Below, in pieces: positions 33,701 to 43,259 of a stretch of DNA of 64,000 nucleotides. The stretch's first letter is position 1, and each line of letters opens with the position of its first letter. Source of the stretch: Lindgomyces ingoldianus (lineage: Eukaryota > Ascomycota > Dothideomycetes > Pleosporales > Lindgomycetaceae); assembly GCF_010093535.1 (NCBI RefSeq), contig NW_022985242.1, forward strand, positions 35,646 to 99,645. Direction: 5' to 3'. Both the position numbers and the translations under genes were made by a program. The notes beneath the pieces were generated by a model. It ran no database searches and had not been told where the DNA came from. It saw nothing but the letters and a program-made list of their open reading frames with translations.

Positions 33701-35620
33701 TATGCTATATTATTATATAAAGGACAAGAATAAACCTGCACAAGAACTGCTAGATCTAGACAAACTAGCTCTAGTATAAAGGGATCCTCTACAAGCATAA
33801 AAGAGAGGTTGTCTACGCAAGCAACTAACTTTAATTAATAGACTACACAAAACAGCCCCTTAAGTAGTATTAAATTTATTATATAAACTAGAACTATAAC
33901 TAGCTAAAAAAGGCTATAGAAGACTACATAAAAATTTTATATAAGACATAATATTTTTAACCTAGAAAAAAAAAATAACTACACTTTAGTAATTAAGCTT
34001 TATGTAGACAGTGTAATTATAACACTTAGAAAACTATTTAAAAAATTAGACTGTATAGAAATAAAAAGTCTAATTATAGATAGCATGTTTAAAGTACTTT
34101 TATATAATTTATTAGTTTATAAGAGACAGATCTTTAACCTTTATCTTATATATAAAGTTAAAGGGAAATTAACATAGCTATATAAAAAATTAAGACTAGT
34201 ATTTACAGAACATTTTAATAAGAAGAAAAAGAAGATCCTTACATAGTCTCTTATAATTTAGAAAATAAGTTAGAGGTTAATCTTAGCTATTAGCTTATTA
34301 CTAATAGCTTTGTACAGTATACACTGTAAGCTACATAATATTACTTAAGTGTATATATAGTTAATAGACAAACTTACACAAATGTTATTTACACAACTAC
34401 TAAAAGAACTCTAGAAGAGCTTTTCTCTGCGCACAATATTTAAAGTTGTATAACTGCTATATAGCGCAGTAGAATCTAGCTTGTATTAGTTTAAAACATA
34501 CTACAACTACTATAAAAATAAACTCTGTATAGAAACCTTCTTATATAATCTATGCCTATTAATTATGTATAAAGGCATAAAAATGTTTAGAGTTATAGGG
34601 CTACAAATAGATAACACTTTTAGTATTATTATAACTAATTTTATGCAACATAAAAAAAAAAGCTGCAGAAGGCTAAGCTTTATGTAAAACCTAAGATAAT
34701 ATTATTACATAAACAGCTTATAAAATTTAATAAAAAGAAAATTTAGCTTATATAAAATAAAACTATAATCTTATTAACTTAAAAAAAATAAGCTAAGAAC
34801 CTCTGTACAGTAGACCTAAACGCAGAGGACGCCGCGCAGAAGTACATTAAATAGCGCGCACAAGGTGCCTATATTACGTCTGTATGTTAACCTAAGGCAG
34901 CATTTAACCTGTCTACTGCTGCTTAAGTTATGTCACTGTTATATAATAATATTAAGGCATTAAACATATAAATCTAATAGTAAATTAATAACTAGAATTA
35001 AGGATTATTATATGTACTACTTAATTTCTCTTATATAAAGTTATTTATCTTTACTAATAGATTATTTATAAATAATAAAAACTTAAGTTTATAGCTTAGC
35101 TTTCTTATTAATCTTAAAACAGAGTAGTGTACTAAGAACTTATACAACTTTAAAATTATAAGTAATATTATACACTAGAACTCCTTTAAGTATAAATAGG
35201 TTACCTGCTCTGTACTAGCTAGTAAATTATATAGAATAGTAGGAGGATTTAACTGCGCAATTGCACTAAGCACAACAATTAACTAGATTATACGTATGCT
35301 TAGACTACCTCTAATACCTATTATACTATGCATAGACTTAAGATCTTTATACAAATGTCTTATAAAGCTTAGTATAATAAATAAATAAAAGCTTATAATT
35401 AATATTATGTTAATTTAAGAATTATATAAGAAAAGGAAGATTACAGAAATTAAGTAAATTAATAGAAAAGACAACCTAGCAGATGCCTGTACAAAGAAGG
35501 TGCTAAACTTTGCCTTTAAGAAACTAGTTTTACGCAACTAACTAACTATTAGAGTTAAAGCGTTAGTTAATAGGCTTAGGCTTGTATAAGATAATAAACA
35601 GGGCGCTGTGCTGTAAGGGC
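30740..35620 (+). pseudogene. Copia H Gag-Pol remnant
   Basis: Plus-strand frame with many stops at presumed Gln/Trp codons. An N-terminal Gag-like region (about 30740-32200) leads to a post-protease strand with VYFNNIQN (about 32630-32660). GAG_pre-integrase (RRFSYPCTEQL, about 32780-32815), the integrase core (about 32930-33270) and the integrase C-terminus (LVLQIAVKALNN then SLIPTLLIF, about 33275-33465) follow. Reverse transcriptase (about 34250-34900) and RNase H (about 35030-35570) end with INRKDNLADACTKK, the fungal Copia C-terminal motif. This is the most legible Copia polyprotein here, but it is not functional. Confidence 0.8.
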
Positions 35621-35656
35621 TTTAGTAGTATAAGCAGGGCAAACTAGGCAAGGTCT

Positions 35657-35683
35657 GTACAAAGGAAAAAGAAAAGTTACTAG
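35657..35683 (+). other. Polypurine tract of Copia H
   Basis: AAAGGAAAAAGAAAAGTTAC followed by TAG lies directly before the 3' LTR. It is close to the tract of family A (GAAAAGTTGCTAG). Confidence 0.75.
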
Positions 35684-35894
35684 TGTCTAAATAGCAGTAT
35701 TTAGATACGCGGTTAGGCGTCACGTGACATAGTCTTGTGTCACAGTTGTACGCACAGACAGATAAATACCCTTTCCTTCGCACAGACTTAGAAAAACAAG
35801 AATTAACACCAGTTACCTGCAACCCCCCCCCGCGCGATGTGTACACTGTGCAAACCTCTTTGCTTTGCATAGCTAGCATAGAGTCCATTCAACA
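35684..35894 (+). repeat. 3' LTR of Copia H (211 bp)
   Basis: It starts TGTCTAAATAGC and ends CATTCAACA. Its outer end (GAGTCCATTCAACA) is intact where the 5' LTR reads GAGTCTATTTAACA. Open frames over both LTRs are shadows. Confidence 0.95.
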
Positions 35895-35899
35895 AAAGC

Positions 35900-37100
35900 T
35901 ATATTTAGCAGTAATAATTTTTATTATTATAGTAGTATTTTTATTCTCCCTCTTCTAGAAGTCTAAGTAATTTTAGTAAAAATGTTTTACTTTTTTATAG
36001 TTTAAGCAGGCTTTGTTTTTTAACTACTTTTATTATTTTTTTATTAGAGGCAGCCTATTATGTTCTAGAACTTAGTTTTTCTTTAAAAAGTAGCTATATA
36101 TATGCTTTATATAACTAAGGTTTATTAGTTTTTTATTATACTATAAAGGCTTTTTTTTCTTAGAGGTAAACTTTAGCTTTTAGAGAGTTTCTTTTTATTT
36201 CTTTTTTCTTTTACACTCTTTATAATAGTTGTTATAGGTTATAGGTTATATAATATAGTTTTTTAAAGTAGTTAGCTTATTATTATGTATAAATTTATTT
36301 TTTACTATTTTGCTAAGTCTATTATAGAATATGCAGCATAAGGCTTTTTAGTCTGTCTATCTGCAGATAGCTAGTTGCTCTCTAAAGCGTGCTGCATAGC
36401 TCTAGATAGTGCTATTGCCTTATTTTATAGTATTTAGTTTATTAGCTGTAATTCTTTTTTTATTTAGAGTTTTATAAATAGCTGTTAGAGCTTTTTTAAA
36501 GTTTTTAATACTATTAAATATTTTCTTTATTTTAAAAGTAAGTGCTATACTATTAGCTTTAAAGTCTATCTAATTATCTGCGTAGGGCTAGAACTAGATT
36601 GCAGGGGGGCCTTTTAGGTGTAGTTTTATCTAGGATATTATTTCTACATTAGTCTAAAATGCTTCTTTATTATACTGTACATAAAGATAACATTTTATAA
36701 AGAATAAGTAAAGGTCTTTAAGCAATCTTTTAAAAAGCTTTAAAAAGGCTAGCTTTAAAGTCTTTTTAGCTATATTACTTACTTTTTTTATTAAAATATT
36801 CTAAATTTTTACTAGCTTTACTTATAACTTATATATTTAGTAGGTGTAGTTAGTAGCTATCTAAAAGCTTATAAGTTTAAAAAAGTTTTAAGATTCTATT
36901 ACTTTTTAGTAAAAGCTTATAACTTTTTATTAAAGGCTTACTAGTTTACTTATTTTTTTACTAATTTATTAAAGTTTTTTAATGTTATCCTAGATTAAGT
37001 TAATTTGTTCTACTAAAATAGCTTTACTTTAGGTAGAAACTTTTATAAATCTTAATAAAGCTATATAAGCTATGTTAGAATCTAAATTATGTTAAAAGGT
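35900..37100 (-). pseudogene. G1 Gag remnant, N-terminal part
   Basis: It is collinear with G2 39600-40800 on the minus strand, including the retrotransposon-Gag-like region. Copia H splits the gene at the point matching G2 about 40800. Frames are broken throughout. Confidence 0.7.
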
Positions 37101-37131
37101 ATCTATACTTTTTAGAAAGGGTAGTGTTTAA

Positions 37132-37722
37132 TGTTATAATTTTTGCTTTATAGAAGCACTTAGGTCTTCTAATGTTCCTAGGGGTAAAGTAGGACAGATA
37201 GTAGAGGCTAATCTAGTAGAGTGTACAGTCCTACGTACAGGCTAATAGGCTAGTGGAGGGGAGTAGAGTGACTAGATTGTAGTTTACCCTTAATGCAGTA
37301 GTAAAAAGGCTAAGTTAAATAGTCTTGTTAGACAAAGTTAAAAGTATATATAGTGTAAGATATATAAATAGTATTATAGCTTTTTAAAAAGCTAAATGCT
37401 ACTTAGTCTATGTAAAGAATAAACTAAACATTAAGCACACTTTCTAAAGGTTATTTAAAGTAGGAACTATATACATGTGCAGAGGTGCTAAGAGGAGCAA
37501 GAGGAGTTTATAGAAGCCTGCTAAGGGGAGCTCCCTAAGCTACCTTAGGCTACCTAAACTCGCGGCCTGTCCTCCTATTAGACAATGCATTCTTCCATTA
37601 TCGCAGGCAGCTGCGCCGCTTCCGTGTCCTCCGATTGGTCCATAAGCGAGCCCTGCCCCAATCCAGCTAGATTGTGGAGCACTGCCGGTGGAGTTACGCT
37701 GGTCCAACTGTAGACTGTAACA
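37132..37722 (-). repeat. 5' LTR of Gypsy G1
   Basis: Its outer (right) ~170 bp are intact (CCGATTGGTCCATAAGCGAG) where the partner reads CTAATTAGTCTATAAGCAAG. The inner start is heavily mutated (TGTTATAATTTTTGC). The intact part is the U3 promoter side in coding orientation. Confidence 0.93.
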
Positions 37723-38290
37723 ATTACCTTACTATATTACTTTTAGCTGTTTTTATTTTTTTAAAGCTGTAATAACTGCTCTAGTTAATATCTAGCTTAT
37801 TATAAAGCCTAACTTATTAAAGTTATATATGTTTTTATTCTAGATACTATACTTAGTTTTTATGTTAGCTACTAGGTAAAACTAGCCCTAGATAACCTCT
37901 AGATTCTTATAAAGCGCTCTTTTATAATTATACTTATAATTAAACTTTATTATAAACTTAGGGTAGTGCTTAACCTACATACTAGGCTAGTTTAAGCTAA
38001 CCTAGCCTAGATTGCGCTTTGCGCGCAAGAAATTAGCTATATTAGCTATAGCTACAAGCCTAAGAGGAAATCTGCGCGTAATAAGCTTAAGTATGTACTT
38101 AATAACTACTTTTTTTAACCTTAGTTAGATTCTTTAATTTAGGCTAGCATTCTACTTCTAAAGGCTGTCTAGCGCGTTAATTACTTAGTGTTGTGTAAAA
38201 GACATTATAAATAGCTGCAGCGTGTTGTAAAAAGAGTTTTAAGTCTTATTTAAAAGCCTAAAGAGTAAGCTGTATCTAACATTTTTAAAA
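37723..38290 (-). pseudogene. E transposase remnant, N-terminal half
   Basis: This is the continuation of 23225-24253 across G1. On the minus strand it holds the degraded helix-turn-helix/CENPB part, including the region matching the F-P-P motif of D. It is the inverted counterpart of 38456-38979 plus the first part of 53092-54468 in F. Confidence 0.68.
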
Positions 38291-38455
38291 AGATTTAATC
38301 TAGTGTTGTTGTTAAGGCATTATGTAGATAGGTAGAGTGTGGTAGGGGCTTGGCAAAAGTGGCCGGCTACACAGGTTAGCTAGCCACTTTTGCTAAGCCC
38401 CTACCACACTCTACCTATCTATATAATGCCTTAACAACAACACTAGGTTAAATCT
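38291..38455. repeat. Palindromic junction of pogo elements E and F
   Basis: The arms mirror each other around position 38373: GTGTGGTAGGGGCTTGGC on the left matches GCTAAGCCCCTACCACAC on the right. A 9-bp centre reads ACACAGGTT. Mismatches are few and are transitions. Homology of the arms continues outward through the whole elements, interrupted only by later insertions. The joint falls in GGCCGGC(C/T). Confidence 0.9.
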
Positions 38456-38476
38456 TCTAAAAAATATTAGATATAG

Positions 38477-38700
38477 TGTTTGCAGTAATCACACGATAGT
38501 CAGATGCGTCGTCACCATGGTCGCATGCGTCGTCACCATGATCGGATGCGTCGTCATCATAGTCGTATGCGTCGTCACCATGATCTGTTGCCAAGACTCA
38601 CCCACTCATTTCGCATGTATATAGACTCCTACAAAGGACTCCTCTAGAAAGACAATTCAATCCAGTTCCTCATGTCTTTGGTGCTCCACATAGCTCCACA
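38477..38700. repeat. Solo LTR K (224 bp), unmutated
   Basis: It starts TGTTTGCAGTAATCACACGA and ends GCTCCACATAGCTCCACA, flanked by TATAG (38472-38476 and 38701-38705). Removing it restores the E/F sequence (compare 38262-38275 inverted). CpA and CpG are fully kept. No other copy is in the window. With no interior or partner it is read as a solo LTR, though a short non-autonomous LTR-like insertion is possible. Confidence 0.82.
38503..38586. repeat. Four 21-bp tandem repeats inside solo LTR K
   Basis: The unit is NATGCGTCGTCACCATGGTCG, given here as ATGCGTCGTCACCATGGTCG plus one leading base, with one to three changes between units. Each unit carries TGCGTCGTCA, which contains a CRE/AP-1-like core, so it could be a transcription-factor site cluster in the U3 region. 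Confidence 0.85.
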
Positions 38701-38705
38701 TATAG

Positions 38706-38979
38706 CTTACTCTTTAGGCTCTTAAATAAGACTTAAAACTTTTCTTATAACACACTGCAGCTATTTATAATGTCTTTTATACAACACTAAGTAATTAACG
38801 CGCTAGACAGCCTTTATAAGCAGAATGCTAGCCTAAATTAAGAAATCTAACTAAGCTTAAAAAAAAGAAGTTATTAAGTATATACTTAAGCTTATTACAC
38901 ATAGATTTCTCTCTAGGCTTATAGCTATAGCTAATATAGCTAATTTCTTCCGCGTAGAGCGTAATCTAGGCTAGGTTAG
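38706..38979 (+). pseudogene. F transposase remnant, N-terminal part
   Basis: This is the mirror image of E 37990-38262. It includes the start of the DNA-binding region, with CpG-containing stretches such as TTCCGCGTAGAGCG near the G2 border. It continues at 53092. Frames are broken. Confidence 0.65.
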
Positions 38980-39568
38980 TGTTACGGTCTACAGTTGGAC
39001 CAGCGTAACCCCACCAGCAGTGCTCCACAACCTAGCTGGGTTGGGACAGGGCTCGCCTACAAACTAATCAGAGGACACAGAGGCAGCACAGCTGCCTAAA
39101 ATTATAGAGGAATGCGTTGTCTAATAAGAAAACAGGAGCCTAGGGGAGCCTAAGGGAGCCTGCAGAAGCCCGCTTGGCAAGCTCCTATAAGCTCCCGCCG
39201 GCTCCCCTTAGCGCCCTAGCACATGTATATAGTTCCCACATTAAACAACCTTTAGAAGGTGTGTTTAATATTTAGTTTATTTTTTACATAGACTAAGTAG
39301 CATTTAGCTTTATAAAGAGCTGTAATACTATTTATATATCTTACACTATATATACCTCTAACCTTGTCTAAAAGGACTGTTTAACCTAGCCTCTCTACTG
39401 CTGCATTAAGGGCAAACTACAATCTGGTCTCCCTATCCTCCTCTATTAGCCTAATAGCCTGTACGTAGGACTGTACACCCTACTGGATTAGCCTCTACTA
39501 CTTGTCCTACCTCCCCCTTTTAGAAATACTAGCAGACCTAAGTGCTTCCTAAAGCAAGGATTATAACA
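38980..39568 (+). repeat. 5' LTR of Gypsy G2
   Basis: It starts TGTTACGGTCTACAGTTGGA. The outer part is intact while the inner end reads GGATTATAACA. It is the same family as 24254 and 37132 (inverted), 52503 and 54469. Confidence 0.93.
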
Positions 39569-39699
39569 TTAAACACTACCCTTTTAAAAAGTATAGTAAC
39601 CTCTTAACATAATTTAGACTTTAACATAGCCTACGCTGCGCTATCTAGATCTATAGAAGTTTCTACCTAAAGTAAAGCTATTTTTATAGAACAGATTAA

Positions 39700-42560
39700 C
39701 TTAATCTAGAACAACATTAAAAAACTATAGTAAATTAGTAATAAAGTTAGTAAGCTACTAAAACTTAAGTAAAAAATGGCTAACTTTTATTAAAAAACTA
39801 TAAATTTATAAAGCCCTCTACCTTTTACTAACTTTTATAAAACAACTACCTAAGCCTACTAGATACATAAATTACAAGTAAAGCTAGTAAAAGTTTAAAA
39901 TATTTTAATAAATAAAGTAAGTGTTATAGCTAAAAAAACTTTAAGACTAGCCCTTTTAAAGCCTTTTAAAAAATTATTAAAAGACCTTTAACTATTTTTT
40001 ACTAGATGCCACCTCTATATGCAGTATAATAAAGAAGCATTTTAGACTAATAAGGAAATAATTTTTTAAATAAAATTACACTTAGAAGGCCTTTTTATAA
40101 TCTAGTTTTAACTTTACACTAATAATTAGATAGACTTTAGAGCTAATAGCACACTACTTAAACTTAAAACTAAAGAAGTATTTAGTAGTGTTAAAAATTT
40201 TAAGGCAGCCTTATTAGCTATTTATAGAACTCTAAATAAAAAAAGGATTACAGCTAATAAACTAGACAACATAAAATAAGGCAGCAGACTAGCCTAAAAC
40301 TATGCAGCACACTTTAAAGAGCAAATAGCTATATATAGATAAAACAACTAGAAAGCCTTATGCTATATGTTTTATAACAGGCTAAATAATAAATTAAAAG
40401 ATAAATTTATGCATATAGACTAACTAACTATTTTTAAAAACTACATTAAGAAAGCAACAACTTATAATAATTATTATAAAGAATGTAAAAGAAAAAAGAA
40501 ATTAAAGGGAACCTTCTAAAAGCTAGAATTTATTCTTAAAAAAAAAAAGCTTTTATAATATAATAAAAAGCTAATAGACCTTAGCTATGTAAAGCATATA
40601 TAAAGCCCCCTTTCTAAAAAAAGCTAAGTTTTAGAATGTAATAAGCTGCTCTTAATAAAAGAATAATAAAAGTAGCTAGAAAACAAAGCCTACCTAAACT
40701 ATAAAAAAGTAAGACATTTCTGCTAAAACTACCTAAACTTTTAGAAAAGAGAGAATAAAAATACTACTATAATAATAAAAGCTATTACTGCTAAATATAG
40801 CCTTATAAATAAGGAAATATAAAAAAGACTAAATAATAGACTTTACTAGTAATATAAAGAAAATTACTCTTTAAACAACTGCTCTAAACTATATTAAAAA
40901 GTAGTTATTTAAAATTTTAGTAGCTTTAATATAGTGTTGTAGGACTTTATAATTTTTAAAAAATATAAAAAAGAGACTTAGATCTAAAAATATATTATAA
41001 ATGTTTAAAAAGAAGAAGAATAGTTCCCCTTTTAAGACTAAACCCTTAGTACTTTAGTAAGAGAGCTTTTCTAACAGTTCTAGAGATGCAGGTGCTAAAA
41101 GTGCAGGTTATAACATAACTACTTAAGTAATTATATAGTCTTACTTTACTAAATAAACATTAGCAACAACTACTTAATGTTTAACATTATATAAAGGATA
41201 GCTAAAGTTAAATATAACATTATAAATAAAGAAAAGTAATAGTAATTTTTTACTAAAATTAAAGATTAAAAGCTAGAATAGCTAAGTAAACCTACTAAGT
41301 TTAAAGTACTATAACTAGCGCCTAAAAAACCTAAGACACTGCTTTTAAGCCTAGCAATCTCTAGAAAAGCTCTTATAATATAATAAAACTATAAATAATA
41401 TGTTCTTTATAAAAGTAACACTTATAGCATTAATAATTACTAATAGAAAAATTACCCTGTACAGCTAGTATAAACAAAGGAATACTTATAATAGACTTAA
41501 AAAAGTCCTTTTAACATATTATATAAACTTAACAAGTGCCTATACCCTTAGTACTAGTGTACATAATAATACTGTGTTAAACACTAGGACAATAAACATT
41601 AAGCAGGATAGTAGCCTACATAGGAAAGGAACTACAACAGTTGCCTATAGTAGGGAACAGCCTTAGCCTGTGAAACTATAACCTGTTACACCTGTTAAAC
41701 AGCTCCTTTATATAAATAAAAAGAATAAGTAGCGTGTAAAGAATAAAATAACTGTAGGTTTTACTATTTCTAGTAGAAGGCAGTAAGAAAAGAAGACTAT
41801 CTAACATTATATTACTTAGTTAAAGATTATAAATGTAAAGTAACTAACTACTATAATTAAAAACATTAAATTTATAAAAAAAGAAAGTATAAGTTTAATA
41901 ATAACTTATAGAATATTAATCTCTACCCCCTCTTAGATAAAGAAGTTAAACATAATATATTAGCAGTAATTATAGTAGAGTAAGGGGCAAAACACAGCCT
42001 AACAACTACCTTTATGTATAAAGGATAGCCTAGACTAGCTCTTATAGACAGCAGATGCACCTTTACTATAATAAATAAAAAATAAGTAGATAAATAAAGT
42101 ATACTATTCTAAATAAAAAAAAACCTATTTAAGGTAACCCTTACTAACACATTATTAATTAAGTATAGTAGAGAATAGATTAACCTAGAAACTTATAAAA
42201 AAAACTTTAAAACTCTTAATATAAGTAATTAAAAGTTTATAAACATACTTAAGCTAAAAGGTAAATATAATGTAATCTTAGGCTATAACTAGCTTAGAAC
42301 GCATAACCTTGTAATTAATTAGAGAACTATAACTATAGAAACTTCTAACAACTACGCACACATAACCTAGTTAGCATGCTATAACAACAGATGCCTAATC
42401 TACAAATAAGTAAAACAGAGTAGCAGTTACTACTTTAAAAAAAGGAAACTTTAAAGATTTTTTTACTAAAAGCTAAAAGCCTAAGTAATAAAAATAATAA
42501 AAAAGAAACTTAAAAAAGTCCCTTATAAAAAAATTAAAGAAAATAAGGATGTAAAATAAA
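39700..42560 (+). pseudogene. G2 Gag and protease remnant
   Basis: Reading through stops, about 40000-40500 is a Retrotrans_gag-like region (NNQIDFRANSTLL, later LDNIKQGSRLAQNYAAHFKE, then NNKLKDKFMHIDQ). This is followed by a long linker and a Cys-containing segment. Around 42020-42330 is a retropepsin-like domain: GQPRLALIDSRCTFTIIN has the D-S/T-G position as DSR, and further on come KYNVILGYNQLRTH and VINQRT, matching the C-terminal strand of Gypsy proteases. Copia A3 is inserted at 42566, just after. The Gly-to-Arg change in the catalytic triad and many stops rule out function. Confidence 0.75.
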
Positions 42561-42565
42561 TTAGT

Positions 42566-42845
42566 TGTCTGTACGCAGCAGCAGCGTCGCGGCCTGGATA
42601 CAAGCGATCGCGCACAAGCAGGATCACGTATCTATGTCACATAATGCTTGTGCGCGAACCTCTGTGCGCGAACATCTAGATATCCCCCTTTTCCTCTATA
42701 CAGAGGAAAGAAAAGAGCAATAGAACTAAAAACATGTTGCCCTTACCTTACCTACATTGTACGCTGTGCACACTGTACACTACTCTTACTCTTACTACTT
42801 AAGTGCTTATACTATAAGCAGCTAGCTATTAGAGCCTATTTAACA
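42566..42845 (+). repeat. 5' LTR of Copia A3
   Basis: Its outer U3 end is intact (GCAGCAGCGTCGCGGCCTGG, GCGATCGCGCACAAGC). The inner end reads GAGCCTATTTAACA. Confidence 0.93.
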
Positions 42846-43255
42846 CTAATTAGTAGTTAATTTAATTAACTATAAATTAGTAAGAGTAATAATAAAGTAC
42901 TTATGCTTTATAAAGTACTTTGTTTTGTTACCTATCTTTTAGAAAGAGTAATAGCAGAGTACCTACACTTTATAAGGTACTTTATTTAGTTACCTATTTT
43001 TTAGAATAGCAGATTAATTCTTTGCATTATACAGCAAGCTTTGCTACTGTATAAAGCAAAGAGGAGATAGTGTAAGACGCACACTAAAGCCACTAAAGCT
43101 GCACAACCTAGTAGCTAGACAATAGCACATTAATCCTTTACATTGTACAGCAAGCTCTGCTACTGTACAAAGTAAAGAGGAGATAGTGTAAAGCGCACAC
43201 TAAAGCTATTAAAGCTGCACAACCTAGCAGCTAGATAACAGCAGTACCTGCGTAA
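42846..43255 (+). repeat. Copia A3 leader repeats
   Basis: A unit of about 62 bp with AAAGTAC palindromes occurs twice (about 42885-43005). A unit of about 117 bp containing AGCAAGCTNTGCTACTGTA and AAGCTGCACAACCTAG occurs twice (about 43006-43240). A and B have an extra unit. Confidence 0.75.
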
Positions 43256-43259
43256 TCTA

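Larger units (their letters stand above)
30086..35894 (+). mobile_element. Copia H: youngest full-length insertion (5809 bp)
   Basis: It is flanked by AAAGC (30081-30085 and 35895-35899) within the G1 gag. LTRs of 211 bp at both ends differ at only about six positions, all transitions. The plus coding strand follows from the purine tract before the right LTR and from the Pol frame. It is related to family A: same LTR-adjacent leader bases, similar polypurine tract and similar integrase. The interior is clearly mutated but keeps more C and G than A or C. Confidence 0.93.
24254..37722 (-). mobile_element. Gypsy G1: Ty3/Gypsy insertion (13.5 kb with Copia H inside)
   Basis: It is flanked by ATTAC (24249-24253 and 37723-37727). 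LTRs are 24254-24844 (3') and 37132-37722 (5'), both 591 bp with TGTTACA/TGTAACA ends. Without H it is about 7.66 kb. The polypurine tract beside the left LTR and the Pol domains set the coding strand as minus. It sits in the E transposase gene. Confidence 0.93.
23092..38368 (-). mobile_element. pogo-like transposon E (second family), interrupted by G1
   Basis: It inserted at TA (23090-23091) in Copia C. Its own sequence is 23092-24253 plus 37723 to about 38368, about 1.8 kb. The left terminal repeat is complete and little mutated. The right terminal repeat is cut short, and the sequence passes directly into the inverted element F. The transposase is on the minus strand. Confidence 0.85.

Noticed and set aside
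42566..42670. A CpG-island-like host promoter
   Set aside because: It is the RIP-spared outer edge of a Copia 5' LTR, as shown by the target duplication and the partner LTR.
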